Assembly: GCA_947494095.1 (NCBI GenBank)
Contig: CANLTI010000002.1
Location: forward strand, 118,962 to 182,961
Source of the DNA: an uncultured Pseudomonadales bacterium
Lineage (GTDB): Bacteria; Pseudomonadota; Gammaproteobacteria; Pseudomonadales; Cellvibrionaceae
DNA length: 64,000 nucleotides
Reading direction: 5' to 3'
In this document: positions 36,949-45,683 of the stretch, piece by piece
How the letters are laid out: each line of letters opens with the position of its first letter
Numbering within the stretch: the stretch's first letter is position 1
Made by a program: the position numbers and the translations under genes
Notes under the pieces: generated by a model
Seen by the model: only the letters and a program-made list of their open reading frames with translations
Databases searched by the model: none
Told to the model about the DNA's origin: nothing

Positions 36949-38340
36949 TTATATGCCCTTTTTAAGGACGCAATAATAAAAGCCGTCGTGGCCGTTTTCT
37001 TGAGGGAAGAGCTGCCTGCCAACGGGTCTTTCTATGCCCCAAGGCTCTTCGTGATTAACTTCAATCATAATGTGTTGTGCATTGGTGTGCTTGGCTAAAA
37101 ACGCTTGTACGCTGTGTTCGTTTTCTTGGGGCAGTACAGAGCATGTTGCATACACTAAAAGGCCACCCTCTTTGAGTGTTGGCCAAAGTGCTTCCAGTAT
37201 TTGCTGCTGTAGCTCGGCGAGTTTGGCAATATCGTCGGGCCGGCGCAACAGCTTGATATCGGGGTGGCGGCGAATAACGCCGGTGGCTGAACAAGGTGCA
37301 TCCAACAAAATACGGTCGAAGGGTTTGCCATCCCACCACGTCTGGGTATCACTGGCATCGGCCACTTTTAATGTGGCCGTATGGCCCAAGCGCTCTAGAT
37401 TTTGTGCGACGCGGCCCATCCGTAAACCGTCTACATCGAGCGCAACGAGCTCTTTGATTTTAGGTTCTTGCTCTAAAATATGGCAGCTCTTACCGCCGGG
37501 TGCACAGCAGGCGTCTAAAACCCGCTGGTCAGGCGCCAATTGCAATAGCTCTGCACTTAATTGCGCAGCTTCATCTTGCACGGCAAACCAGCCTTCTTGG
37601 TAGCCCGGTAGTTGAGTCACATCGCAAGCTTGTACGAGCGTTAATGCTTGTGCGCTAAAAGTATTGAGGTGGTATTGAGCCTCTGGGCGCGCAGCCTCTA
37701 GTTGTTTAACATAGTCATCGCGGCTAATGTTTTTTTGGTTAATACGCAAGGTGAACGGTGGGTGCTGGTTATTGCCTGCTAATATTGCTGTCCAGTGATC
37801 GGGCCACGCTTTACGCACGCGGTCACAGAGCCATTGCGGATGGGCATAGGTAAAAACGGGGTTGCTTGTTAAAGGTGCAGTAATGGCGTCACGCTCGCGC
37901 ATAAAGCGGCGCAGTACACCGTTGAGCAAGCCTGTAGCCCAGCTTTTTTTGAGCTTTTTGGTCGCCTCGACTACCGAATTAATAGCGGCATGATCGGGGA
38001 TGCGGGTGTGTTCGAGCTGGTAAAAGCCAATAAACAAGAGCGCTTTGATTTCAGTTTCTTTGGCTTTAATGGGTTTACCCATCATTTTTTTGGCAACCAG
38101 TTCGTAGGCATAGGCATAGCGTGCCACGCCAAAGCATAGCTCTTGTAGCAAGCCTTGGTCGCGCTCACTCACCTCAAGGCTCATGTTGCTTAGCGCTGGA
38201 GTCATCGATTTGCCGTCGCGCATCACGGCGGTTAAAACTTTGGCGGCGGCAATACGGGTGTCGATGATTTTGGTGGCTACAGGGACTTTACTCACGTGAT
38301 TATTTTTACTCGCATGCTGGCTTGTGTGTGCGTTACTCAA
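36949..38340 (-). CDS. rsmB: 16S rRNA (cytosine967-C5)-methyltransferase RsmB
   Basis: 463 residues. N-terminal NusB-like RNA-binding domain (about 30-165; FIGFYQLEHTRIPDHAAINS), then a Fmu-type methyltransferase: LDACCAPGGKSCHIL binds SAM, DAPCSATGVIRRHPD holds the release Cys and YATCSVLPQEN the nucleophilic Cys. The start is TTG at 38340, overlapping the fmt stop, with AGGA seven bases ahead. This supports translational coupling; no ATG gives a full-length NusB domain. Confidence 0.95.
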   Translation of the reverse strand: MSNAHTSQHASKNNHVSKVPVATKIIDTRIAAAKVLTAVMRDGKSMTPALSNMSLEVSERDQGLLQELCFGVARYAYAYELVAKKMMGKPIKAKETEIKALLFIGFYQLEHTRIPDHAAINSVVEATKKLKKSWATGLLNGVLRRFMRERDAITAPLTSNPVFTYAHPQWLCDRVRKAWPDHWTAILAGNNQHPPFTLRINQKNISRDDYVKQLEAARPEAQYHLNTFSAQALTLVQACDVTQLPGYQEGWFAVQDEAAQLSAELLQLAPDQRVLDACCAPGGKSCHILEQEPKIKELVALDVDGLRMGRVAQNLERLGHTATLKVADASDTQTWWDGKPFDRILLDAPCSATGVIRRHPDIKLLRRPDDIAKLAELQQQILEALWPTLKEGGLLVYATCSVLPQENEHSVQAFLAKHTNAQHIMIEVNHEEPWGIERPVGRQLFPQENGHDGFYYCVLKKGI

Positions 38341-39310
38341 AACAAATTCCTAAGGCTAGCTTATCGGCTACCCCGTTTAATAAATCGCGGGCAGGCATGG
38401 CTTTTTTGCCGGGTAATTGCAATAAGCTAGCGGCTATTGCACCATCACCTGTGGCAATGTGCACTTGATGCTCGGCATGGCTAATAATAGTACCTGGCGC
38501 AGCGTTATGGGCTTGCGAGCTCTGAGTCGCTTCAAAAATACGCACGCGCTCACCGCGCAAGGTTGTGTGACAAACCGGAAAGGGGTTAAACGCACGAACT
38601 TTTTGCAAAATAGTATGCGTTGTCGCTTGCCAATGAATAGTGCCCTCTTGTTTGCTCAGTTTGTGCGCATAGTTGGCTTGGCTATCGACTTGTGGCTCGG
38701 GTGTGAGCTTATTTTGACACAGTAAATCCAGTGTCTCAGTCAGTGCTGGAGGTCCCAGCTCGGCCAATTTATCATGCAAGGTGCCGGCTGTTTCTAGTGC
38801 GGTAATGGGGCAGGTGACCTTGTACAGCATATCCCCGGTATCGAGCCCAGCGTTCATCTGCATAATTGTAATACCTGTTTCGGTATCGCCGGCTTCGATG
38901 GCGCGCTGGATAGGCGCGGCACCACGCCAGCGGGGCAAAATAGAGCCATGCACATTAAAGCAGCCAAACCGTGGCGCCTCTAAGATCGCCTGTGGTAGTA
39001 ATAAGCCATAAGCCACCACAATCATAATATCGGCGTTGTGCTCGGCCAGTATTTTTTGTTCATCTTCGCCTTTTAAGCTAACCGGTTGCAGCACCGGTAA
39101 GCCGGCATCAAGGGCAACTTGCTTAACGGGGCTAGCATGTAACTTCTTACCGCGCCCTGCTGGGCGGTCGGGTTGAGTGTATACAGCCACGATGGTATGA
39201 CGTGTACTGAGCAGCTGGCTCAGGTGTATTGCGGCAAAGTCGGGCGTGCCAGCAAAGATAATTCGCAGACGGCTATCGGGTGTGAGCTGTGAGGCAGATG
39301 TGTGAGGCAT
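38333..39310 (-). CDS. fmt: Methionyl-tRNA formyltransferase
   Basis: Formylates initiator Met-tRNA using 10-formyl-THF. Motifs: IIFAGTPDFAAIHL at the N-terminus and NVHGSILPRWRGAAPIQRAI with the catalytic Asn/His, then LDTGDML with the catalytic Asp. The C-terminal OB-like tRNA domain starts near residue 210. I choose the ATG at 39310 (325 residues) over a GTG at 39328. It overlaps rsmB by eight bases and lies about 95 bases after def; the three form the usual operon. Confidence 0.96.
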   Translation of the reverse strand: MPHTSASQLTPDSRLRIIFAGTPDFAAIHLSQLLSTRHTIVAVYTQPDRPAGRGKKLHASPVKQVALDAGLPVLQPVSLKGEDEQKILAEHNADIMIVVAYGLLLPQAILEAPRFGCFNVHGSILPRWRGAAPIQRAIEAGDTETGITIMQMNAGLDTGDMLYKVTCPITALETAGTLHDKLAELGPPALTETLDLLCQNKLTPEPQVDSQANYAHKLSKQEGTIHWQATTHTILQKVRAFNPFPVCHTTLRGERVRIFEATQSSQAHNAAPGTIISHAEHQVHIATGDGAIAASLLQLPGKKAMPARDLLNGVADKLALGICFE

Positions 39311-39405
39311 GAGATATCTCTGGCGCACTGTGTGTTGTGCGCCACTATAAGGATATTGATTGCAAAAGCCGCTAGGGCAAATACTTAAATCTTTATGACA
39401 AGTAT

Positions 39406-39909
39406 TTAGCTGTGTTTGGCCATTTTTTGCAGCTTACTGCGAATACGGTTGCGCTTAAGGTTGGATAAGTAGTCCACAAAGAGCTTGCCGTTAAGATGGT
39501 CCATCTCGTGCTGAATACACACAGCCAGCAAACCATCGGGCTCTAAAGTAAACTTTTTACCGTCTTTATCTAGCGCTGTAACCTTGATGTTCAAAGGGCG
39601 TTCAACGCTTTCGTAAAAGCCCGGTACGCTCAAGCAGCCTTCATCGTACTTTTCTTTATCGCCTCCTAGCACTTCAATGCTAGGATTAATAAATACCTGC
39701 GGCTGTTTTTGATCATCAGATACATCAATAACAATAATCTGCTCGTGTACATTGATCTGTGTTGCTGCTAAACCCACTCCGGGCGCGGCATACATGGTAT
39801 CGAACATGTCGTCTATAATCTGACGTACGCGTTCATCAACGGTTTTAACGGGGCTTGCAAGCGTTCGCAGGCGCGGATCGGGGAATGTAAGTATCTCTAA
39901 CTGTGCCAT
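39406..39909 (-). CDS. def: Peptide deformylase
   Basis: 167-residue metalloenzyme that removes the formyl group from nascent peptides. All three active-site motifs are present: [17 protein letters not shown] and HEMDH (the HExxH metal site). The ATG at 39909 has AAGG about eight bases upstream; the frame extends five codons further to a TTG that I reject. First gene of the def-fmt-rsmB run, divergent from the LysM gene. Confidence 0.97.
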   Translation of the reverse strand: MAQLEILTFPDPRLRTLASPVKTVDERVRQIIDDMFDTMYAAPGVGLAATQINVHEQIIVIDVSDDQKQPQVFINPSIEVLGGDKEKYDEGCLSVPGFYESVERPLNIKVTALDKDGKKFTLEPDGLLAVCIQHEMDHLNGKLFVDYLSNLKRNRIRSKLQKMAKHS

Positions 39910-40076
39910 TAGCCTTTGTGACAAACCTCTAGTAAAAAGGTAAAGCGCGCTGTTAACATAGCGCGGCAGGATAGTTTGTGGGCATTTTAGCCGTGTAACA
40001 GGCTGTTAACCCCTTCGAAGTAGACTATTATAACGTTAAAAAACGTCCAAGGGCTGACACTGACGGGAACAATAAT

Positions 40077-41090
40077 ATGAAAAAACGTATATTGGGATTA
40101 CTTGGCGCTATTGTTTTAGCGACTCAGGTCAATGCTGACGAAGTTCAACTGCGCGCCGATTACCCAGACCAACATGTTGTTGTGAAGGGCGATACCCTAT
40201 GGGATATTTCTAATACGTTCTTAAATACCCCTTGGATGTGGCCTGAAATTTGGCATGTGAATCCACAAATTGAAAATCCGCACTTAATTTATCCTGGCGA
40301 TATTGTGCGCTTAATCTACCTCGACGGTAAGCCGCGTATTGTCATTGACCGAGTGGTTAAGCTTTCTCCTAATATGCGTGTCGTCGATGAGCGCGAAGCG
40401 ATTGCTTCTATTCCGCTCGAGCGCATTAATAACTTTTTGTCGCGTAGCCGCGTAGTAGACCCCGGTGTTTTAGAGATCGCACCTTATGTGGTATCGGGCG
40501 AGAACAAGCGCTTATTAACGGGTGAAGGCGATCGTGTTTATGCGCGTGGTGACTTTGACGCCAGTGTGGCCGCCTATGGTCTTTACCGTAAAGGGCAGGT
40601 CTACAAAGACCCCAAAACCGATGAAGTCTTAGGTGTTGAGGCGACAGATATTGCCTCTGGTCGGATGCGCGCTTTAGATGATAGCGTGGCAACTTTGGCG
40701 TTAACGCGCTCCACACAAGAGGTTCGTATTGGTGATCGCTTATTGCAAGATGAAGAGCGCTCGATAGAGTCGACTTTTTACCCCTCTGCGCCCGATGTGG
40801 CCGTTGATGGCGAAATTATCGCGGTTGAAGGTGGCGTTACCCAAGTGGGTAAAATGAGTGTGGTTGTCCTCAATCGCGGGGAGCGTGAAGGCATTAAAGT
40901 CGGTAATGTGCTGGCTATTTATAAGCGTGGTGGTGAAGTACGCGATCGACTAAAAGGCGACACCGTAAAACTGCCAGACGAGCAAGCGGGTTTATTAATG
41001 GTGTTTCGCATCTTTGAAAAACTCAGTCTAGGCTTAGTATTAGAAGCCGAGCGGCCTTTATCGACAAAAGATTTAGTCAAAAACCCTTAA
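40077..41090 (+). CDS. Secreted LysM-domain peptidoglycan-binding protein
   Basis: 337 residues. Signal peptide ending in TQVNA, then one LysM domain (about 34-83: HVVVKGDTLWDISNTFLNTP, IENPHLIYPGDIVRLIY). The rest, about 95-335, is the conserved C-terminal region of the LysM proteins encoded between def and dprA in gammaproteobacteria, with IREGVNVLAIYKRG-like segments. Likely an envelope protein linked to peptidoglycan. The inverted repeat TAACAG-G-CTGTTA at 39996-40008 lies about 70 bases upstream in the divergent promoter region. A good terminator follows. Confidence 0.9.
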   Translation: MKKRILGLLGAIVLATQVNADEVQLRADYPDQHVVVKGDTLWDISNTFLNTPWMWPEIWHVNPQIENPHLIYPGDIVRLIYLDGKPRIVIDRVVKLSPNMRVVDEREAIASIPLERINNFLSRSRVVDPGVLEIAPYVVSGENKRLLTGEGDRVYARGDFDASVAAYGLYRKGQVYKDPKTDEVLGVEATDIASGRMRALDDSVATLALTRSTQEVRIGDRLLQDEERSIESTFYPSAPDVAVDGEIIAVEGGVTQVGKMSVVVLNRGEREGIKVGNVLAIYKRGGEVRDRLKGDTVKLPDEQAGLLMVFRIFEKLSLGLVLEAERPLSTKDLVKNP

Positions 41091-41122
41091 AACGAGGGCG
41101 ACAGTGATTGGCTTAATTCTCT

Positions 41123-41149
41123 AAACAGCGGCTCAGTGCCGCTGTTTTT
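41123..41149 (+). terminator. Rho-independent terminator after the LysM gene
   Basis: AAACAGCGGC, loop TCAGT, GCCGCTGTTT plus T-run. Confidence 0.9.
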
Positions 41150-41163
41150 GTTTGAGTTTTTTG

Positions 41164-41191
41164 TTTAATGTTTAATGTTTAATGTTTAATG
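41164..41191. repeat. 7-base tandem repeat TTTAATG, interrupted by a MITE
   Basis: Four exact TTTAATG units end at the left edge of MITE copy 6, and TAATG plus another TTTAATG resume at 41457-41468 on the other side. The array was therefore the insertion target or grew by slippage after insertion. Confidence 0.9.
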
Positions 41192-41456
41192 GTAACTATT
41201 CAGTCAAGTTAACAAATCCCTTTTGGCATCTTGGGAGGGTGCTGATGGGTTGTTTTTTGGGCATATAAGCGCCGGGAGCGCTTATATAGCGACCGTCCCA
41301 GCATGGATGCATGGGGATAGACTTTGTACCTGCATAGGGATATGCAAGAGTAGACTTTGCAGGAGCATAAAGTCGAGGAGTACAAAGTCGTAGATGGCTT
41401 GAGCGGCCCAGAAAATGATTCATTAGCGCCCAATTACGGCCCCTCTGAATAGTTAC
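41192..41456 (-). mobile_element. IS66-type MITE, copy 6, longest form (265 bases)
   Basis: Perfect terminal repeats GTAACTATTCAG / CTGAATAGTTAC. It carries about 100 extra bases between the core hairpin and the right block. These include CGTCCCAGCATGGATGCATGGGG and two nested GACTTTG...CAAAGTC / GACTTTG...AAAGTC inverted pairs. Flanks share TAATG but no clean 8-base duplication, because it lies in a TTTAATG array. It separates the LysM gene from dprA, 38 bases before the dprA start. Confidence 0.9.
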
Positions 41457-41493
41457 TAATGTTTAATGTTGCGTATTGATAGGATCAAGGACG

Positions 41494-42636
41494 ATGCACT
41501 TAACCTCTATTGAGCAATTAATGTTACTACAGCGCTTACCTCAAGCAGGTATAGCCGCTTACTGGCGAGTACTGGAGCACTTCTCTAGCTTAAGTGCGGT
41601 GTTTGAGGCGCCACCGGCAGCGCTAAAAGGCTTGCTTCATGAGCAAGCCCGCGAATGTTTGCTCGCACTTCAAAAGCAAGGCCAATCCCATCCGTTATTG
41701 CAAGCAGTCCGAGAAAATATTGCTTGGCTACATGAGCGCAATATTCATATTGTTGATGTTGGCAGTGAGTACTACCCATCATTGCTACGCGAAGTTAAGC
41801 GCGCGCCGCTGCTTATGTATGTTTGGGGTGACGCGACGTTATTGAATTTACCGCAAATAGCCGTTGTGGGTAGTCGTAGCCCTACAACGGGTGGACGCAC
41901 CAATGCGATGACTTTTGCGCGGGGGCTCGCAGAGGCTGGTTTTACGATTACGAGCGGTTTAGCGCTGGGTGTTGATGTGGCCGCGCATCAGGGCGCGCTG
42001 CAAGCGAATGGTCGTACGTTAGCAATTCTGGGCACCGGCATTGACCAAATTTACCCCGCGCGTCATGTACATATAGCCGAAGATATAGTCGCCGCTGGCG
42101 GCGCGGTTGTGAGTGAGTTTCCGTTAGGCACCGGGCCATTGCCTAGCAATTTTCCGCAGCGCAATCGTATTATTAGCGGGTTATCATGTGGTGTGCTGGT
42201 GGTTGAGGCCGCCGTTAAAAGCGGCTCGTTAATTACGGCGCGTTATGCGTTACAGCAAGATCGTGAAGTTTTTGCGATTCCAGGTTCTATTCAAAACCCA
42301 CTGAGCAAGGGTTGCCACGCATTGATCAAAGAAGGCGCCAAGCTTGTTGAGTGCCCCGAAGACTTGGTGGAGGAGCTGCAGGGTATTTTGGCCTTTAAGC
42401 GCTCTGAGGTTGTCGAAAAACAAGTACAAGAGCAAATGTTTCGCGATTTAGACGGTGAGCACAGCAGTCTCGAAGAGAAAATTTTAACGTATTTAGGTTT
42501 CGACCCTGTGTCTTTTGATGCGCTGGCAGAAGGCACTGAATTACCTACTGGTGAGCTGATGGCGTGTTTAATGACGCTGGAATTGAAAGGACTGGTGACT
42601 AATATGGGACATGGGTATGCCAGAGCACGCAGTTAA
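41494..42636 (+). CDS. dprA: DNA-processing protein DprA
   Basis: 380 residues. DprA loads RecA on incoming single-stranded DNA in natural transformation. The Rossmann-like core shows AVVGSRSPTTGGRTNAM, ITSGLALGVDVAAHQGAL, TLAILGTGIDQIYPARH, SNFPQRNRIISGLS and VEAAVKSGSLITARYALQ. A helical N-terminal domain (LLQRLPQAGIAAYW) and a C-terminal winged helix (PTGELMACLMTLELKGLV) complete it. The ATG at 41494 has AGGA nine bases upstream; the frame extends to a TTG at 41476. Separated from its usual LysM neighbour by a MITE. Confidence 0.95.
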   Translation: MHLTSIEQLMLLQRLPQAGIAAYWRVLEHFSSLSAVFEAPPAALKGLLHEQARECLLALQKQGQSHPLLQAVRENIAWLHERNIHIVDVGSEYYPSLLREVKRAPLLMYVWGDATLLNLPQIAVVGSRSPTTGGRTNAMTFARGLAEAGFTITSGLALGVDVAAHQGALQANGRTLAILGTGIDQIYPARHVHIAEDIVAAGGAVVSEFPLGTGPLPSNFPQRNRIISGLSCGVLVVEAAVKSGSLITARYALQQDREVFAIPGSIQNPLSKGCHALIKEGAKLVECPEDLVEELQGILAFKRSEVVEKQVQEQMFRDLDGEHSSLEEKILTYLGFDPVSFDALAEGTELPTGELMACLMTLELKGLVTNMGHGYARARS

Positions 42637-42783
42637 TCAGTCTCTAAATCGTATAGGTCAGCCCAATAATGGGTATATAAGGCACTTTATTTAACATTTT
42701 GGCTTACAGTCAAGCGCTGCGGCTAGACGTCTGACCATAACCACAGTAAAATCGTCGGCCTTAATTTAAGACTTGAGTTTTAT

Positions 42784-42860
42784 GCATCCGTAGCTCAGCT
42801 GGATAGAGTAGGTGGCTTCGAACCACTTGGTCGGGGGTTCGAATCCCTCCGGATGCGCCA
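42784..42860 (+). tRNA. tRNA-Arg (anticodon TCG)
   Basis: 77 bases with encoded CCA. Acceptor GCATCCG/CGGATGC, D arm GCTC/GAGT, anticodon arm GGTGG-CTTCGAA-CCACT with anticodon TCG, T arm GGGGG-TTCGAAT-CCCTC. Two G-T pairs (D stem and the base of the anticodon stem). It decodes CGA. A terminator follows immediately. Confidence 0.95.
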
Positions 42861-42865
42861 CTATC

Positions 42866-42891
42866 AAAAACCCGCCTTATGGCGGGTTTTT
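42866..42891 (+). terminator. Rho-independent terminator after tRNA-Arg
   Basis: A-tract, CCCGCC, loop TTAT, GGCGGG and five T. Confidence 0.93.
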
Positions 42892-42947
42892 ATTATCTAG
42901 CGCTACACTTATAGTGCTTATGATTTAGCCATTATTGGCCAATATAT

Positions 42948-43325
42948 ATGCCTATCATTCGCATTACTTCACTACCTTTTGAGAACCAAAACAGCAATGC
43001 TTGGTCTGAGAAGGTTTGTGAGCACTTTTCGCGCTCAACCGAAATACCGCTTGAGCACGTGTCTACAACTTGGCAGCTCTTACCCGGTGGGCATTATGCT
43101 TATGGCGGTAAAAGTTGTGCCTTTCAGCCGCAAAATTCTCACCCTATTATTGCTGAAATCATGCTGCCTGATTTTTACAACACGGACCGTATCGAAAAAA
43201 TCATTCACTCGACGGTTGAAGCGCTGAGTTTTGTGGCCAGCATGCCTAAAAAAAATATCTTTGTGCAGGTCAATCGTGCACGCTCAGGTTCGGTGTATGA
43301 CGAAGGGCGCATTGTGCGTTGGTAG
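42948..43325 (+). CDS. Tautomerase-superfamily-like protein (DUF1904-like)
   Basis: 125 residues starting MPIIRITSLPF. Proline right after the initiator Met and the alternating beta-alpha-beta pattern are typical of the tautomerase/MIF superfamily, where Pro1 is the catalytic base. The second half repeats the pattern (HPIIAEIMLPDF; KKNIFVQVNRARSGSVYDEG), as in two-unit members such as DUF1904. Substrate unknown. It starts just after the tRNA terminator and 43 bases ahead of the lipoprotein gene, so may lead that operon. Confidence 0.7.
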   Translation: MPIIRITSLPFENQNSNAWSEKVCEHFSRSTEIPLEHVSTTWQLLPGGHYAYGGKSCAFQPQNSHPIIAEIMLPDFYNTDRIEKIIHSTVEALSFVASMPKKNIFVQVNRARSGSVYDEGRIVRW

Positions 43326-43368
43326 GGCTTACCTTTAAGTTACTTAATAATAAATATTAGGACTATGT

Positions 43369-44160
43369 ATGTTGTTGCAAGCAAAAGTAGTATTTTTAAG
43401 CATTCTCATGACGGGTTGTGCATCACAGCAGGCTCAGCAGCAAATGCTTGAGCTCCAAACAGCGCAAGTGGCACAAGCCGAACAGCAGCAGCACCTTTTA
43501 GTCTCTCAACAAGAAAGCCTAGAGCAGTTATTGGAGCAACAAAACCAATTGCAAGAAGTGCTTGAGGTTAACCAGTCTCAGTTGCAAAAAATATTGCGCG
43601 CTAGTAATAAGCCCAAAACCAAAAAGGTCGTAAAGCTCCAAGCAAAGCCACCGGTTGTCGAGGAGCCTGATCTAGTGGCCGAAGTGCCTGCGCCGCAAAA
43701 ATTCACCTTAGGGCGCGTTGAATTGGTATGGATTGATAAACTTCAGCGTTACTTGAAGGCGCGTATCGACACCGGTGCAAAATCTTCATCTATTCACGCG
43801 ACTGACATCCAGTACTTTGAGCGTGACGGTAAACAGTGGGTGCGCTTCAATATGTTTACTCATAAGCGCATCGTAAAAGATTCGACATCGGGAAAGGCTG
43901 ATAATACGGAGAGTGCACCGAATACAATTTTTGAGGCACCAGTTGTTCGCACAGTTAAAGTTAGGCAGGCATCTGCTGAAGAGCTCGATAAGCGCCCGGT
44001 TGTTAAAATGCGTTTACGTATTGGTGATTATGAAGATGATGTCGAGTTCACCTTAACTAAACGCTCTAGTATGTTGTATCCCGTGTTAATTGGTCGCCGC
44101 TTTTTGCAAGATGTTGCAATTGTTGATGTCGCTCAAGTATTCATTCATAAACGCAAATAA
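43369..44160 (+). CDS. Retropepsin-like aspartic protease lipoprotein (RimK-associated)
   Basis: 263 residues. Lipoprotein signal with lipobox MTGC at about residues 15-18, then a Gln/Glu-rich coiled coil (about 20-77). The C-terminal domain is the family annotated as putative ATP-dependent zinc protease (PF05618 type), now viewed as retropepsin-like, with active-site ARIDTGAKSSSIHA near 130 and VLIGRRFLQDV near the end. TAGGA precedes the ATG. It forms a tight unit with the next two genes (gaps 14 and -1 bases). Probably acts in the periplasm on an unknown protein or peptide. Confidence 0.9.
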   Translation: MLLQAKVVFLSILMTGCASQQAQQQMLELQTAQVAQAEQQQHLLVSQQESLEQLLEQQNQLQEVLEVNQSQLQKILRASNKPKTKKVVKLQAKPPVVEEPDLVAEVPAPQKFTLGRVELVWIDKLQRYLKARIDTGAKSSSIHATDIQYFERDGKQWVRFNMFTHKRIVKDSTSGKADNTESAPNTIFEAPVVRTVKVRQASAEELDKRPVVKMRLRIGDYEDDVEFTLTKRSSMLYPVLIGRRFLQDVAIVDVAQVFIHKRK

Positions 44161-44174
44161 AATTAGGCGGATTT

Positions 44175-45683
44175 ATGGCAAAGTTTAATCGGCAAGTGAG
44201 TTATTTTGCCATTGCGCTGTGTGTGTTAGGTATTGCTTTAATTGCTTTTAGGCACTTTGTATCGGGTATTCCTTTTTTGCCTGGCGCCAGTCAAACCTTG
44301 TGGGCGGTAGAGGCTAAAATTCAGTTTGAGGCCGATGAAGGCCCGATAGCCGTAAGCTTTACCCTGCCTAATGAGCATGAGCAATTTGTTCAAGTCAATG
44401 AGCGTACTGCTAGTCCAGGCTTTGATTTAACCTTTGATGAAGGAGCTGAAGCCAGAGTGGCCAAATGGTCTATCAACGCGGCCAAAGGCAAGCAAACGCT
44501 GTATTACTTAACCGAGCTTAAAGTGGAGCCTAATGCGGTGGCTTTGCCTGCCGCTAGCCCAGCGATTGAAAAACCCCGCTTTTTAGGGTCCACGGCAACA
44601 GCGGCAGGTTCAGTACTGAGTGATGCAAATAATGCATCGGCCCGCCCCTTTGATGTTATAGAAGCGCTCATTAAGGCTTTTCAAACACCCAATCAGCAAG
44701 CGCAATTGTTATTGCAAAAGTCTACAGTGAGTCAACGTATTGTGCAGCTTTTGATGCAAGCCGATATCCCCGCGCGTGAAATCGATGTGTTGGTCTTAAA
44801 AGATGGTGGCCGCCAGCAACCTTTGCGCACCTGGGTGCAAGTATTTGATGGCGAAGCGGTGCGTATTTTTGACCCTTCAGGTAAATATAACCCAGCAAAA
44901 ACGCCGTGGGTTATTTGGGAGCAAAACGATGGCGGTGTGATTGAGTTAATGGGTGGTCACGGTGCGACTGTTGGCTTCTCAATGCTACAAAAGCGAGTGC
45001 CTATTGTCAGTGAGTTACGCAAGGCTCAGGCACAAGAAGAGCCGGGTTTGTTGGATGCGTCTATACATAGTTTACCGCTGAGTGAGCAAGCCTTGTTTAA
45101 AGGTATTTTATTGGTGCCGGTGGGGGTCTTGATTGTTGTACTGATGCGCACCTTGGTGGGCTTAAAAACCAGTGGTACTTTTATGCCTGTACTGATTGCC
45201 TTGGCTTTTATGCAAACAAGCTTAGTCACAGGTTTAATTGGTTTTACTTTGATTGTGGGTGTGGGGTTGATGATTCGCTCTTACTTTTCACGTCATAATT
45301 TATTGTTAGTGGCACGTATATCGCTAGTGATTATTTCAGTGGTTTTAATTATGGCTTTGTTCTCGGTGGTTGCGTTTCGCTTTGGTCTTTCTGAGGGCTT
45401 AAAGCTAACGTTATTCCCTATGATTATTTTATCGTGGACCATAGAGCGTATGTCGATTTTATGGGAAGAGGAAGGCGCCAAAGAAGTTGCACTGCAAGGC
45501 GGCGGTTCTTTATTTGTGGCGCTGCTAGGCTATATGGTAATGACCAACGGGCTCGTTCAGCATTTAACATTCCACTTTTTAGGCCTGCAGTTTATCTTTA
45601 TGGCTATTGTTTTGGTGTGTGGCAGTTATACCGGTTATCGCTTGTTAGAGTTAAAGCGCTTTAGGCGCTTTTTGGCGAATTAA
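44175..45683 (+). CDS. Inactive transglutaminase fused to seven transmembrane helices
   Basis: 502 residues. N-terminal anchor (about 8-28), a periplasmic transglutaminase-like domain (about 35-290), then about seven helices from 305 on (FKGILLVPVGVLIVVLMRTL; GLIGFTLIVGVGLMIRSYF; TLFPMIILSWTIERMSILWE). The transglutaminase fold in this family lacks the full Cys-His-Asp triad: around the expected site, IDVLVLKDGGRQQ and HGATVGFSM show no Cys. It probably binds rather than processes a ligand. Middle gene of the conserved triad, overlapping the ligase gene by one base. Confidence 0.9.
   Translation: MAKFNRQVSYFAIALCVLGIALIAFRHFVSGIPFLPGASQTLWAVEAKIQFEADEGPIAVSFTLPNEHEQFVQVNERTASPGFDLTFDEGAEARVAKWSINAAKGKQTLYYLTELKVEPNAVALPAASPAIEKPRFLGSTATAAGSVLSDANNASARPFDVIEALIKAFQTPNQQAQLLLQKSTVSQRIVQLLMQADIPAREIDVLVLKDGGRQQPLRTWVQVFDGEAVRIFDPSGKYNPAKTPWVIWEQNDGGVIELMGGHGATVGFSMLQKRVPIVSELRKAQAQEEPGLLDASIHSLPLSEQALFKGILLVPVGVLIVVLMRTLVGLKTSGTFMPVLIALAFMQTSLVTGLIGFTLIVGVGLMIRSYFSRHNLLLVARISLVIISVVLIMALFSVVAFRFGLSEGLKLTLFPMIILSWTIERMSILWEEEGAKEVALQGGGSLFVALLGYMVMTNGLVQHLTFHFLGLQFIFMAIVLVCGSYTGYRLLELKRFRRFLAN

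Noticed and set aside
41196..41433. Two overlapping 74-75 codon ORFs on the minus strand
   Set aside because: They lie inside MITE copy 6 and result from its palindromic, stop-poor sequence; short copies have no equivalent.
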